This document shows positions 35,260-44,296 of a stretch of DNA of 64,000 bases, in pieces. The notes under the pieces were generated by a model, which was not told the origin of the DNA, made no database searches, and saw nothing but the letters and a program-made list of their open reading frames with translations. This DNA is from Pantoea anthophila (lineage in GTDB: Bacteria > Pseudomonadota > Gammaproteobacteria > Enterobacterales > Enterobacteriaceae): contig NZ_VHIZ01000037.1 of assembly GCF_006494375.1 (NCBI RefSeq), forward strand, positions 334,994-398,993. The letters run 5' to 3'. Made by a program: the position numbers and the translations under genes. Every line of letters starts with the position of its first letter. The first letter of the stretch is position 1.

Positions 35260-36276
35260 TCAGGCCGTCATGTTGTAACGGGTGATGATGTTGATTCTGG
35301 AGTAGGGCGCGGGTGGCTCAGATGCCGGCAGGAATCCATGAAACGCCAGCAGGGTTCTGAAGGCGTGCAGCGCATCGAGCTGTAAATTATGCTCGATCAG
35401 GGCATCGATTTTACCCTGATGCAGTAGCGCACAGTTCTCGCGATCAAGATCGTGCCCGATAAAGGCGTTCAGCGTGCGCTTCTCTCCGGCAAAAGCGCGC
35501 AGAATGCCGGGATTCCCGCCGCCCACGGTATAGACCGCATCTGCATCCGGATGCTGCTGCAAAAAGCGCGTCACCGACTGATGCATCCGGTCATCAATCC
35601 CATATCCGCCAGCGACCACGCTCACCTGATGCTGAGGAGCAAACTGCGCTATTGCACGCTGAAAACCGTCGATTCGCTCCCTTTCACCGATGAAGTCATG
35701 GCTGCCGGTCACTGCCAGGATGTGCGAACGGGTCACCCGCAGCCATTTTGACATCAGAAAGGCCGCCACCTTTCCGGCATCAAAATTATCCATACCGATG
35801 TAGCGCAGGCGCGCGCTGCCGGGCAGATCGCTCATCATGGTGACCACCGGCACACGCTGTTTCAGCAGGGCTTCAAGGGTAGGGTAGAGCGCTTCAGCGC
35901 AGGCGGCTTTAAGAATGACCCCGTGACTGTGAAGCGCATTTTTATTCAGCAGCGCGTTAATCCCCTCTGTTGTGAGATTTGCCCCGAGGTGAAAACGCAG
36001 CTGAAGTTTAAACGCGGCAAAGCTGGCGATCTGGCTGCTGAGAGCCTCACGGATTAGAGGCTGGAACCGGTCAGGAGTATGCATGATGACGTCAAAATAG
36101 ATCGTTCGCCCTCTGGCCAGTCCCGCTTTGTGCATCAGTTCCAGGTCGGCTATTGCCTGCTGAATACGATGTTCTGTGCGGGCATGCACGTTGCCGCGCT
36201 GATGCAGCGCGCGATCGATGGTTGCCAGACTCAGTCCCGACTGGGCAGCGATCTGTTTCAGGGTGAATTTTGCCAT
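35260..36276 (-). CDS. LacI family regulator
   Basis: A 338-residue protein with an N-terminal LacI helix-turn-helix (FTLKQIAAQSGLSLATIDRALHQRGNVHARTEHRIQQAI) and a sugar-binding-type domain (DVIMHTPDRFQPLI, YIGMDNFDAGKVAAFLM, YTVGGGNPGILRAF). ATG 36276 is chosen because it starts the domain two residues before the first helix; a start 16 codons upstream is possible. No sugar operon is adjacent, so the target is elsewhere or lost. Confidence 0.9.
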   Translation of the reverse strand: MAKFTLKQIAAQSGLSLATIDRALHQRGNVHARTEHRIQQAIADLELMHKAGLARGRTIYFDVIMHTPDRFQPLIREALSSQIASFAAFKLQLRFHLGANLTTEGINALLNKNALHSHGVILKAACAEALYPTLEALLKQRVPVVTMMSDLPGSARLRYIGMDNFDAGKVAAFLMSKWLRVTRSHILAVTGSHDFIGERERIDGFQRAIAQFAPQHQVSVVAGGYGIDDRMHQSVTRFLQQHPDADAVYTVGGGNPGILRAFAGEKRTLNAFIGHDLDRENCALLHQGKIDALIEHNLQLDALHAFRTLLAFHGFLPASEPPAPYSRINIITRYNMTA

Positions 36277-36327
36277 GTGCCCGCCCGTTAGCCGGAGAAT
36301 AAAGTCTGTTTTATCATACTGCATGAT

Positions 36328-36345
36328 ATTACCCGAATGGGTTAT
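36328..36345. promoter_or_regulatory. near-palindrome before the LacI gene
   Basis: ATTACCC-GAAT-GGGTTAT has 7-base arms with one mismatch, 51 bases before the LacI start. It is a possible autoregulatory operator. The rest of the gap to 36643 shows no gene; it has AT-rich promoter-like DNA before the small gene at 36644. Confidence 0.45.
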
Positions 36346-36643
36346 GTTGAAGTATGAGAGGTGGTGCAGGCTGGCAGGGAAATGAATAAGCCGGAAACGT
36401 GTAAATAAGCTGTTCAGCCAGGGCTTTATCGCCTGAATATAAGCAAAGCGCTAACCCTTGTGCCGCCTTTGCTATTCAAAACGCCGTTGTTATCTTAGCC
36501 GGAAATAATGCCCGGGAGGATTCTGATGTTGGCTAAATAATAGACATTCTGCCGCTTCGCTTATATTTCCGCTGTAACGGCTTTTTTGTTTTTTACTTCT
36601 CGCTAATGATAGACTGTACATTCATACACCGTTGGGAGGTCGT

Positions 36644-36838
36644 GTGAAGTACGACAACGATAGCGAGATCCGTGCACTGGTTGGCGCGGTAGTCAGTGAT
36701 TTAATCAAGGCGGGAGAGCCGGTTAATTTTCACGACATCACGGACGCGCTGTTTCGCCTGAGCGAAGAGACGCGTGACAGGCGGCTGAAAGCACTGTGTC
36801 TGGAAGCAATCAGCTTCTTTACCCGCAAAATGCATTAA
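36644..36838 (+). CDS. small AriR/YmgB-like protein
   Basis: A 64-residue helical protein (VKYDNDSEIRALVGAVVSDLIKAGEPVNFHDITDALFRLSEE...). The pattern acidic start, G-A-V-x-x-L-x-x-G-x-x-V-N, then a second helix pair resembles the AriR/YmgA group encoded nearby on the other strand. GTG 36644 is preferred because GGGAGG lies 5 bases upstream; the TTG at 36632 precedes it without a site. It is probably a fifth, diverged member of the cluster. Confidence 0.65.
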   Translation: MKYDNDSEIRALVGAVVSDLIKAGEPVNFHDITDALFRLSEETRDRRLKALCLEAISFFTRKMH

Positions 36839-37269
36839 GGCTGATGGCACCAGTCAGGGGTGCCATCTCCAGCCTCATTTCTATTCTGACCCCGCCACCT
36901 TCACCTGGCCTGAGAATATCCGGCAAAGTATTCAGCGATTAATCTGAAAGGGCTGTCTGACCGTTCTCGCCTGTTATTAGATATCTGATTATCACGCTGC
37001 GGTAACTTTTGCCGGAGAGAGGCTCTATTTCAGGCTACCTGTTCTCTGCATCATTATATTTGCAGCGCTCATAATCATTCATTCTGCCTTACCGGCTTCA
37101 CACGATAGGCGAAAGCGATACGATAATTAATATCAATTGTATTTTCATAAAGTCATCCGCTCTGACATGCCGTCAAAGGGAGTAATAATCAAAAGCCAGG
37201 AATAATCAATAATCAGCGATGGGGGAGAATGAGATACCCTGCGCTACCGATGCAGCGCAGGGCCGCCTG
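36839..37269. other. 431-base gap with a hairpin
   Basis: GATGGCACC-AGTCAGG-GGTGCCATC (36843-36867) is a perfect 9-bp stem just past the small AriR-like gene and is likely its terminator, although few T follow. From 36870 to 37269 I see only AT-rich DNA without a supported gene. Confidence 0.5.
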
Positions 37270-37524
37270 TCAGATGCCCGCATCGTCAGGTGTGCGGCCT
37301 ACCACAATTTCCAGTGTCTTACGCAACACATCACCCCTGACTACGTCAGAAGTGCATTCCAGCTCTGCAATCAGATAGAGGATGATGGCTTTATTTGTTA
37401 CGCGTCCCTGGTCAGCCACAATGTCGCGAATGATTGCGCCCAAAAGTTCAGTTTCCTGAGCAAGCAGATCGCCTTCACTACGGAAATACTCAATGATGGA
37501 TGAATCTGTTGAAGAGTGTTGCAT
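37270..37524 (-). CDS. ariR: AriR/YmgB biofilm and acid-resistance regulator
   Basis: An 84-residue protein. IEYFRSEGDLLAQETELLGAIIRDI and the C-terminal TSDVVRGDVLRKTLEIVVGRTPDD closely follow E. coli AriR (YmgB), an all-helical dimer. E. coli AriR acts through the Rcs phosphorelay to lower curli and motility and raise colanic acid. Here it is the last of the ycgZ-ymgA-ariR series on the minus strand, the same order as in E. coli. Confidence 0.88.
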   Translation of the reverse strand: MQHSSTDSSIIEYFRSEGDLLAQETELLGAIIRDIVADQGRVTNKAIILYLIAELECTSDVVRGDVLRKTLEIVVGRTPDDAGI

Positions 37525-37686
37525 GGTTATTCTTTCTCTAAAGAAAAGGAGTCAGACGCAATGGTTGAAGTCAAAAACGAGTGTAGACGCTGTTTTCGTT
37601 TTGCCCAGCCGGCCTAAAATTTTTTTAATGTGGCTGCCGCTTCGCTTAAAGTCAGCCGCGCACATCAAATACGCAACATTTTTCAA

Positions 37687-37983
37687 TCAGTGTTTTTTGG
37701 AGCCGTCAGGCGGCCCGTCACTGTTCATACGATGTGCAGTATTTTCACGTTCGGTAACGTCACCCTTCACACGTTTGCGTGCTGCAACCATACCGTTACG
37801 GACTTCGATGATAGCTTTGCGAATAATCGAAACCTTCGCGGCATCATCATTGGCAGCAGCGGCCATCACTTCAAGCTGTGCGATCAGGGCATTGCTGGAT
37901 ACCGGTTTGTCTGACTTAAGTAATGTCAGAACGGCTTCGCCGATCATGACATCTGTCAGTTTCTCGTCTTCACTTCTGTACAT
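37687..37983 (-). CDS. ymgA: YmgA-like connector protein
   Basis: A 98-residue protein beginning MYRSEDEKLTDVMIGEAVLTLLKSDKPVSSNALIAQLEVMAAAANDDAAK. E. coli YmgA has the same layout: short acidic start, IxGxAVLxxL, then LIxQLxVM and a basic tail. The tail here is Lys/Arg-rich and unstructured (ARKRVKGDVTE...). RBS AGAGAAG. It probably works with YcgZ and AriR upon Rcs-dependent biofilm control. Confidence 0.8.
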   Translation of the reverse strand: MYRSEDEKLTDVMIGEAVLTLLKSDKPVSSNALIAQLEVMAAAANDDAAKVSIIRKAIIEVRNGMVAARKRVKGDVTERENTAHRMNSDGPPDGSKKH

Positions 37984-38159
37984 ACTGGCTTCTCTGATTA
38001 CGAATCAATGGCCATGCTGCGGGCCCGTATCCGTCAGGAGGTGCGATTGCGGGCACCTGATACGGGGAGGCAGTGCTGGGCTTCTTAACTAAACTGAATC
38101 TTCCTGAACGAGGGCTGAAAGCAGACGTCCTGAGTTACTCTGCGGGCCGTGGTAGGGCA

Positions 38160-38405
38160 TTAATCTTCGCGGCGAAAAAGCATCGCGATCAATTCATGCA
38201 AATGATTCTCTTGTTCCGGTGTGGCGGCGAACTCGAGGCGACGCAGAAGCTTGCTACAGATCGCTTTGCGACTGAGGCTTTGGCCTGCGCGCAGAATTTC
38301 AACGACAACCGATCCTAGCGTCTCCTGTTGGGAAGGTGAGCTGGCCTGATTGAAGTAACGGGCAATATCGCTGATCGTTTCCGGGCTTTGACCGTTCTGA
38401 CGCAT
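38160..38405 (-). CDS. ycgZ: two-component-system connector protein YcgZ
   Basis: An 81-residue protein. IARYFNQASSPSQQETLGSVVVEILRAGQSLSRKAICSKLLRRLE matches E. coli YcgZ nearly residue by residue from memory (QQETLG, LSRK, KLL-RLE). In E. coli ycgZ opens the operon repressed by the blue-light regulator BluR and induced in the cold. RBS GAGGA precedes ATG 38405. No BluR gene is in the window. The 245-base gap upstream (38406-38650) is AT-rich and must hold its promoter. Confidence 0.88.
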   Translation of the reverse strand: MRQNGQSPETISDIARYFNQASSPSQQETLGSVVVEILRAGQSLSRKAICSKLLRRLEFAATPEQENHLHELIAMLFRRED

Positions 38406-38608
38406 GTTGATGTCCTCGAGTGATTAAAAATGCCACGCTCTGGATATGCAAATTATACACCTTTCCAAAACTTGTACAGGATTTTGAATTTTTAGCGTTA
38501 ATTTTTTTGTGCAAAAAATGCTATCGCTTTTAAAACAGCATGTTACGAGGATGTCAGGCGAGGTAAAAATTGTACCAGAATTTTGTATCGATATCACCCC
38601 CGGACGCT

Positions 38609-38630
38609 CCGACCTGTACAAGCAGGTCGG
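38609..38630. terminator. hairpin after the second ymgA-like gene
   Basis: CCGACCTG-TACAAG-CAGGTCGG is a perfect 8-bp stem, 21 bases past the stop of the minus-strand gene at 38651. No T run follows, so it may be a weak terminator or another structured element. Confidence 0.45.
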
Positions 38631-38650
38631 CAGGGAGATAAGTACGATGC

Positions 38651-38944
38651 TCAGTGTTTAATGACGATGTCATCCGCCGGTGCGGGAATGGCTGACTCTT
38701 TACCGAACGATCGGGAAAGCCAGTTTGCCGGGGCATTGCCGCGCGAACCGATGGTTTTAAAGCCCATCAGCCACTGACGCGCACATTTCAGTTTTTCAAG
38801 GCGAATCTCATTAACTTCCGAGTTAGCCATGACCTGTAGCTCATTTATCAGCAGTTCAACGTTGACTTCCTGACCGGCAGTAAACAGGTTCATTGCAGCT
38901 TCGCCAATGATGACATTTGCTTTTTCATCGCTGGAAAAATACAC
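38651..38944 (-). CDS. second YmgA-like protein
   Basis: A 97-residue protein read from GTG 38944, which has AGGAGG 5 bases upstream. From this start it aligns end to end with the YmgA-like neighbour (YFSSDEKANVIIGEAAMNLFTAGQEVNVELLINELQVM). A TTG start 15 codons further back is open but loses that alignment. The C terminus (PAPADDIVIKH) is different. It forms its own unit upstream of ycgZ. Confidence 0.78.
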   Translation of the reverse strand: MYFSSDEKANVIIGEAAMNLFTAGQEVNVELLINELQVMANSEVNEIRLEKLKCARQWLMGFKTIGSRGNAPANWLSRSFGKESAIPAPADDIVIKH

Positions 38945-39402
38945 AATATCCTCCTGGGTGATTGCGGTAAGTAACTTTAACTGTAGCAAAAAAAATTAAG
39001 AAACTTAATCAATTCAGCCTATCGATAAGATAATATTAATTGTCCATTTCCTGAACGGATAAAGCGTTCTGACGCTCGTGCCATGACGGGCGATATCCGG
39101 CTGAATTGCCTTTTCCGAATCAACTTATTTTTGCCGATTCGCTTAACCCGCTCTCCATTTAAAGCGAAACGGCATAAACAGCCTGTTTTCTGCCAGCATC
39201 ATTCTCACTGACTGCCCCCGGGGTGCAGAAATAAAGCATTCTTTTTCATTATCTTAATCATGGTATTTACATAACTTCACATCTGACACCCGCCGCTGAA
39301 GAAACTTCACACAGGTGAGCTTTCGCACAGGTATAGCCTGTGCTATAAAAAATAGCTCAGGCTATTTGTGTTCTGTTTTTAATCACCTCCGGAGAGTGCC
39401 GT
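38945..39402. other. 458-base promoter region before sitA
   Basis: No gene is visible here. The left end carries the promoter of the leftward YmgA-like gene. The middle is AT-rich with stretches such as TTTTTCATTATCTTAATCATGG (39243-39264), at best a weak Fur-like match. The right end has two MntR-like boxes, listed separately. Confidence 0.6.
39332..39367. promoter_or_regulatory. tandem MntR-like boxes before sitABCD
   Basis: Box 1 is TATAGC-CTGT-GCTATA (39332-39347) and box 2 is AAATAGC-TCAG-GCTATTT (39350-39367). Both are perfect inverted repeats with 4-base spacers, and their centres are 19 bases apart. They match the enterobacterial MntR operator pattern (ATAGC-N4-GCTAT), known before mntH and sitA, so manganese probably represses this operon. 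Confidence 0.8.
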
Positions 39403-40317
39403 ATGGCCCCATTCAAAAAAATCACCGCGATATTACTGAGTGCGCTGCTGACCACACTGATGGCCACCAGCAGTAATGCTGCAGAAAAATTTAAGGTCGT
39501 GACGACGTTCACTGTCATCGCGGATATGGCGAAGAACGTGGCGGGTGACGCTGCGGAGGTGACCTCAATCACTAAACCGGGGGCTGAGATACATGAGTAT
39601 CAGCCAACCCCGGGCGATATAAAACGCGCGCAGGGCGCACAGCTCATCATGGCGAACGGCCTCAATCTGGAGCGCTGGTTTGAGCGGTTTTATCAGCACC
39701 TGGAGGGGGTGCCGGAGGTGATTGTTTCTGCCGGCATCACGCCAATCGGGATCGGCGAGGGGCCTTATAACGGTAAACCGAATCCACACGCCTGGATGTC
39801 ACCGGACAATGCGCTGATTTACGTCGATAACATTCGCGATGCGCTGGTGAAATATGATCCGGCGAACGCGGAAACCTATCGCCAGAATGCCGCCGCCTAT
39901 AAGCAGAAAATCAGTGCTGCGATCGCGCCTCTGCGCCAGCAGATAGCCGGGATCCCGGAGAACAAACGCTGGATGGTGACCAGCGAAGGGGCCTTTTCTT
40001 ACCTGGCTCGCGATCTGGGGATGAAAGAGCTCTACCTGTGGCCGGTCAATTCTGACCAGCAGGGGACGCCGCAGCAGGTCAGAAAAGTGATCGATCAGGT
40101 CAGGAAGCAGGGCATCCCCGCAGTGTTCAGTGAGAGTACCGTCTCCGACAAGCCTGCCCGTCAGGTCGCCAGAGAAACCGGCGCACATTATGGTGGGGTG
40201 CTTTACGTTGACTCCCTGAGTCAGACTCAGGGGCCGGTGCCAACCTATCTGGATCTGCTCAGCGTGACGACGGAGACGCTGGTGAAAGGCCTTAAAGCCG
40301 GGGAGTCCGCGCAATGA
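39403..40317 (+). CDS. sitA: Mn/Fe ABC transporter substrate-binding protein SitA
   Basis: A 304-residue cluster A-I lipocalin-free binding protein. The signal peptide is about 1-27 (cleaved after SNA-A). The four metal ligands expected from SitA structures are present: His64 (EIHEYQP), His129 (NPHAWMS), Glu195 (TSEGAFSY) and Asp270 (YVDSLS). The Glu/Asp pair favours Mn(II)/Fe(II) over zinc, since ZnuA uses a third His and a His-rich loop, which is absent. It is the first gene of sitABCD and overlaps sitB by 4 bases. Confidence 0.93.
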   Translation: MAPFKKITAILLSALLTTLMATSSNAAEKFKVVTTFTVIADMAKNVAGDAAEVTSITKPGAEIHEYQPTPGDIKRAQGAQLIMANGLNLERWFERFYQHLEGVPEVIVSAGITPIGIGEGPYNGKPNPHAWMSPDNALIYVDNIRDALVKYDPANAETYRQNAAAYKQKISAAIAPLRQQIAGIPENKRWMVTSEGAFSYLARDLGMKELYLWPVNSDQQGTPQQVRKVIDQVRKQGIPAVFSESTVSDKPARQVARETGAHYGGVLYVDSLSQTQGPVPTYLDLLSVTTETLVKGLKAGESAQ

Positions 40318-41129
40318 AAGAGGCTATCGTGGTGTCCGATGTTACCGTCACCTGGCGCAACGGCCATACCGCGCTGCGGGATGCCAGCTTCAGCGTGCCG
40401 GGTGGATCGATTGCGGCGCTGGTGGGTGTGAATGGCTCGGGGAAATCCACCCTGTTCAAAGCGCTGATGGGATTTGTCCGGCTCGCCAGCGGCCGCATCT
40501 CGATTCTGGGCATGCCTACCCGCCAGGCGCTGCGTCAGAGTCTGGTGGCCTATGTGCCGCAGTCGGAAGAGGTGGACTGGTCTTTTCCGGTGCTGGTAGA
40601 GGATGTGGTGATGATGGGGCGTTACGGTCACATGGGCCTGCTGCGTCGCCCCAGAGCGCACGACCGGCAGAGTGTGACGGAGGCGCTGGCGCGGGTGGAT
40701 ATGCTCGAATACCGGCATCGCCAGATTGGTGAACTTTCCGGTGGCCAGAAGAAGCGGGTCTTTCTGGCGCGCGCTATTGCCCAGCAGGGCAGTGTGATCC
40801 TTCTGGACGAGCCTTTTACCGGCGTGGATGTTCAGACCGAGGCCAGAATCATCAGCCTGCTGGGCGAACTGCGCCATGAAGGCAAGACCATGCTGGTTTC
40901 CACGCATAATCTGGGGTCGGTGACCGCATTCTGCGACTACACCGTGATGGTAAAAGGCACCATTCTGGCCAGCGGTCCAACGGAGACGACGTTCACGGCT
41001 GCTAACCTCGAACGCGCATTCAGCGGCGTGCTGCGTCACGTTATGGTGAAAGGGCTGGATGATCAGATCATCACCGACGATGAGCGTCCCTTTATTGCGC
41101 CGCGCGGTGCACACCAGGAGGGGCGCTGA
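40314..41129 (+). CDS. sitB: Mn/Fe ABC transporter ATPase SitB
   Basis: A 271-residue ABC ATPase. Walker [10 protein letters not shown] is near 41-49, Q-loop [10 protein letters not shown], signature [14 protein letters not shown], Walker [13 protein letters not shown] and the switch His in VSTHNL. It powers uptake through SitCD at the inner membrane. The start overlaps the sitA stop. Confidence 0.94.
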   Translation: MKEAIVVSDVTVTWRNGHTALRDASFSVPGGSIAALVGVNGSGKSTLFKALMGFVRLASGRISILGMPTRQALRQSLVAYVPQSEEVDWSFPVLVEDVVMMGRYGHMGLLRRPRAHDRQSVTEALARVDMLEYRHRQIGELSGGQKKRVFLARAIAQQGSVILLDEPFTGVDVQTEARIISLLGELRHEGKTMLVSTHNLGSVTAFCDYTVMVKGTILASGPTETTFTAANLERAFSGVLRHVMVKGLDDQIITDDERPFIAPRGAHQEGR

Positions 41130-41131
41130 CC

Positions 41132-41992
41132 ATGGAACTGTTGCTGGAGCCCTTCAGTTACCACTATATGCTCAATGCGATGTGGATCTCCGCCATGGTC
41201 GGGGGACTCTGCGCTTTTCTCTCCTGTTATCTGATGCTGAAAGGCTGGTCGCTGATCGGTGATGCGCTGTCACACTCCATTGTCCCTGGTGTGGCGGGCG
41301 CTTATATGCTGGGCCTGCCCTTCGCACTGGGGGCGTTTCTCTCCGGTGGCCTGGCGGCGGGCAGCATGCTGTTGCTGAATCAGCGCACCCGCCTGAAGGA
41401 GGATGCGATCATCGGTCTGATCTTCTCCTCCTTTTTTGGTCTTGGCCTGTTTATGGTGTCGCTCAACCCGACAGCGGTAAACATTCAGACCATTGTGCTG
41501 GGCAATATTCTGGCCATTGCGCCTGCGGATATCCTGCAGCTGGCGCTGATTGGCGGCATCTCGATCGCGGTTCTGCTGGTTAAATGGAAGGATCTGATGG
41601 TGACCTTCTTTGATGAGCAGCACGCCCGGGCGATTGGTCTGCAGCCTGAACGGCTGAAAATCCTTTTCTTTATCCTGCTGGCGGTCTCAACCGTGGCGGC
41701 ACTGCAGACGGTCGGCGCGTTTCTGGTGATCTGTCTGGTGGTGACGCCGGGGGCAACGGCCTGGCTGCTGACCGACCGCTTCCCGCGTCTGCTGGTCATT
41801 GCGGTGGCGATTGGCAGCCTTACCAGTTTCCTCGGCGCATGGGCGAGTTACTACCTGGATGGCGCGACGGGCGGCATTATTGTGGTCGCCCAGACGCTGC
41901 TCTTTCTGCTGGCATTCATCTTTGCACCGCGACATGGTCTGCTGGCTAACCGGCGTCGTGGCCGGCATCAGGCTAAAAAGGAGGCAGGCTGA
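41132..41992 (+). CDS. sitC: Mn/Fe ABC transporter permease SitC
   Basis: A 286-residue permease of the ABC-3 family with about eight helices. Seen: LMLKGWSLIGDALSHSIVPGVA and the cytoplasmic coupling segment LKEDAIIGLIFSSFFGLG. The late FLVICLVVTPGATAWLLTDRF is also typical. It begins 2 bases after sitB; the basic tail ends RRGRHQAKKEAG. It pairs with SitD. Confidence 0.93.
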   Translation: MELLLEPFSYHYMLNAMWISAMVGGLCAFLSCYLMLKGWSLIGDALSHSIVPGVAGAYMLGLPFALGAFLSGGLAAGSMLLLNQRTRLKEDAIIGLIFSSFFGLGLFMVSLNPTAVNIQTIVLGNILAIAPADILQLALIGGISIAVLLVKWKDLMVTFFDEQHARAIGLQPERLKILFFILLAVSTVAALQTVGAFLVICLVVTPGATAWLLTDRFPRLLVIAVAIGSLTSFLGAWASYYLDGATGGIIVVAQTLLFLLAFIFAPRHGLLANRRRGRHQAKKEAG

Positions 41993-42852
41993 TGTGGATA
42001 GCTGAACCTTTTCAGTTCGCATTTATGAACAATGCGCTACTCATCGCGCTGGTGGTATCCATACCCTGCGCGTTGCTGTCGGTGTTTCTGGTGCTGAAAG
42101 GCTGGGCGCTGATGGGTGATGCCATGAGTCATGCGGTCTTTCCCGGTATTGTGCTGGCCTGGATGGTGGGGGCACCGCTGGCGGCAGGCGCGTTTGTGGC
42201 GGGGCTGTTCTGTGCTGTCGCCAGCGGCTTTTTGCAGGATAACAGTCGTATAAAGCAGGATACGGTGCTGGGGATTGTGTTCTCAGGCATGTTTGCGGTG
42301 GGGCTGATTCTTTATGTCGCGGTGAAACCAGAGGTGCATCTCGACCATATTCTGTTCGGGGACATGCTCGGTATTAACAGAGCGGACCTCATTCAGACGC
42401 TGATTATCGCCGTGCTTATCGTGCTGGTGATTGTGGTGAAATGGCGTGATTTTATGCTGTTCAGCTTCGACCCGCAGCAGGCACAGGTAAGCGGTCTGCC
42501 CGTGCGCTGGCTGCATTACGGCTTACTGTGTATGGTCTCGCTGACCATCGTCGCTACCCTGAAAGCGGTGGGGATTATTCTGTCGATCTCGCTATTGATT
42601 GCGCCCGGCGCGATCGCGATTCTGCTGACCCGACGCTTTTCACATGCCCTGCTGGTGGCAACCGGGGTATCCGTGCTGGTGTCGCTGAGCGGGGTTTATC
42701 TCTCGTTCTTCATCGACAGCGCGCCCGCGCCGACCATTGTGGTGCTGTTTGCCGCGGTATTTATCGTGGCGATGGTCGTGACAGGCCGAAAAACACGGCA
42801 GCGCGAGCGTCTTAAAGGTCATCATCACGGCAGCGATGCGGAAACGGGCTGA
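41992..42852 (+). CDS. sitD: Mn/Fe ABC transporter permease SitD
   Basis: A 286-residue ABC-3 permease, clearly homologous to SitC along its length (LVLKGWALMGDAMSHAVFPGIVLAW, SRIKQDTVLGIVFSGMFAVGLIL). The C terminus is His-rich (LKGHHHGSD). Its ATG overlaps the sitC stop in TGATG. A strong bidirectional terminator follows. Confidence 0.93.
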   Translation: MWIAEPFQFAFMNNALLIALVVSIPCALLSVFLVLKGWALMGDAMSHAVFPGIVLAWMVGAPLAAGAFVAGLFCAVASGFLQDNSRIKQDTVLGIVFSGMFAVGLILYVAVKPEVHLDHILFGDMLGINRADLIQTLIIAVLIVLVIVVKWRDFMLFSFDPQQAQVSGLPVRWLHYGLLCMVSLTIVATLKAVGIILSISLLIAPGAIAILLTRRFSHALLVATGVSVLVSLSGVYLSFFIDSAPAPTIVVLFAAVFIVAMVVTGRKTRQRERLKGHHHGSDAETG

Positions 42853-42940
42853 AGCCGAACCGGCCATCATCCGGGCGCGAATCTGTTCGGGAGCGTTGTC
42901 GGTTGCAGACGGCAGCAGATCAGTGCAGGTGCCTGTGAAC

Positions 42941-42975
42941 AAAAACGTCGCGCCCGGAGGGGACGCGACGTTTTT
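42941..42975. terminator. bidirectional terminator between sitD and the cytochrome gene
   Basis: AAAAACGTCGCG-N11-CGCGACGTTTTT has 12-bp arms, with A-rich left and T-rich right flanks, so it can work on both strands. It lies between the convergent stops at 42852 and 42986. Confidence 0.92.
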
Positions 42976-42985
42976 TTATTGCTGC

Positions 42986-44284
42986 TTACTGATTCCGGTT
43001 TTCAGGGGTGGGCTTTGTCGGTTCGGGCAACTCTTTACGTAGTTTTTCGACCTGTTCCGCTTTCACTGGAGGAGCCTGATTACCCCAGCTATTGCGGACA
43101 AACGTCACCAGGTCAGCCACCTCCTGGTCGCTGAGACGCCAGGCAAAATCTGGCATCGCCAGCCCGGTCACCGCATCCTTTGTAACCGCCATTTTGCCTC
43201 CTCGCAGCACAATGCTGATAACCGACGAAGGGTCATCACTCAGGACCGCAGAGTTACCGGCAAGGGAAGGGAAGGTTTTTGCATACCCCTTGCCATCGAG
43301 ACGGTGGCAACCAGAACAGTTATCCATATAGAGTCTGGAGCCCGGCATGCTGACATCGCCCCTGATGAGTGCGGCGGTTGTCGCATCTTTGCGGGGTGCA
43401 GGAGGCGTTTCCGACGCCGATGAGCCGATTGATTTCAGATAGGTTGCAACCGCATTGAGATCGGACTGGCTCCAGTATTGCGTACTGTGCTCAATCACGT
43501 CGGTCATTGAACCAAAAGCAGCCGAGGTGTTGGTGCGACCTGTTCTCAGGAATAGCGCGATATCCTCGTTCGACCAGCCGCCCAGTCCCGACTTAACATT
43601 TCCCGTCAGATCGGGCGCGTGCCAGCCTTCCAGTGTTCCGCCGGTCAGATAACTTTTTCCCTGCTGATCCAGCGCTTTCTCCTGAAAAGCAATGCCGCGC
43701 GGCGTATGGCAGGTGCCACAGTGACCCAATCCCTGGACAAGGTAGGCACCCCGGTTCCACGCGTCGCTTTTCGTGGTGTCAGGCGCGTAAACCTTATCGT
43801 CGTGAAAAACGCTGTTCCATATGGCCAGAGGCCAGCGCATATTCAGCGGCCAGGGAATGTCGCTTTTTATGTTCTGCTGGTGTACGGGTTGAACGCCATG
43901 CATCATATAGTCATATAACGCATGCATATCCTCATCATTGATTTTGGCATAGGCCGTGTAGGGCATCGCCGGATAAAGATGACGTCCATCTTTCGCAATG
44001 CCCTCGCGTAAGGCTTTGGCAAAATCGTCGTAGGAATAGTCACCGATGCCGGTCTCTTTATCGGGGGTGATATTGGTTGAGTAGATCGCGCCAATTGGCG
44101 TCGACATCTTCAGCCCCCCGGTAAAGCTCGCCCTGCCCGCAATGGAGTGACAGGCAACGCAGTCGCCCGCTGTAGCAATATATTTCCCCTTGCTGATGTT
44201 ATCCGGCGCAGTCTCTTCCGCAGCAGAGGCGAAGCTAAACAATAAAGTTAATAAGGGCAGTAACTTTACACAGGTTATCTTCAT
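42986..44284 (-). CDS. triheme cytochrome c subunit of a membrane dehydrogenase (gluconate 2-dehydrogenase type)
   Basis: A 432-residue periplasmic protein with a signal peptide (about 1-21). Three heme-binding motifs are visible: CVACH at 42-46, CGTCH at 189-193 and CSGCH at 323-327. That is the cytochrome subunit layout of gluconate, sorbitol and alcohol dehydrogenases. It takes electrons from the flavoprotein and passes them to ubiquinone. It lies 12 bases after the GMC gene; the tail is Pro/Lys-rich (ELPEPTKPTPENRNQ). Confidence 0.92.
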   Translation of the reverse strand: MKITCVKLLPLLTLLFSFASAAEETAPDNISKGKYIATAGDCVACHSIAGRASFTGGLKMSTPIGAIYSTNITPDKETGIGDYSYDDFAKALREGIAKDGRHLYPAMPYTAYAKINDEDMHALYDYMMHGVQPVHQQNIKSDIPWPLNMRWPLAIWNSVFHDDKVYAPDTTKSDAWNRGAYLVQGLGHCGTCHTPRGIAFQEKALDQQGKSYLTGGTLEGWHAPDLTGNVKSGLGGWSNEDIALFLRTGRTNTSAAFGSMTDVIEHSTQYWSQSDLNAVATYLKSIGSSASETPPAPRKDATTAALIRGDVSMPGSRLYMDNCSGCHRLDGKGYAKTFPSLAGNSAVLSDDPSSVISIVLRGGKMAVTKDAVTGLAMPDFAWRLSDQEVADLVTFVRNSWGNQAPPVKAEQVEKLRKELPEPTKPTPENRNQ

Positions 44285-44296
44285 CGTCTTATTCCT

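Noticed and set aside
36632..36643. TTG start for the small AriR-like gene
   Set aside because: GGGAGG overlaps this codon and is correctly spaced only for the GTG at 36644.
37493..38092. 199-codon plus-strand frame across the YmgA-like gene
   Set aside because: The minus-strand YmgA-like product has a ribosome site and family match; this frame has neither.
39247..39265. Fur box before sitA
   Set aside because: About 11 of 19 positions match the consensus, too few to claim, although sit operons elsewhere are Fur-controlled.
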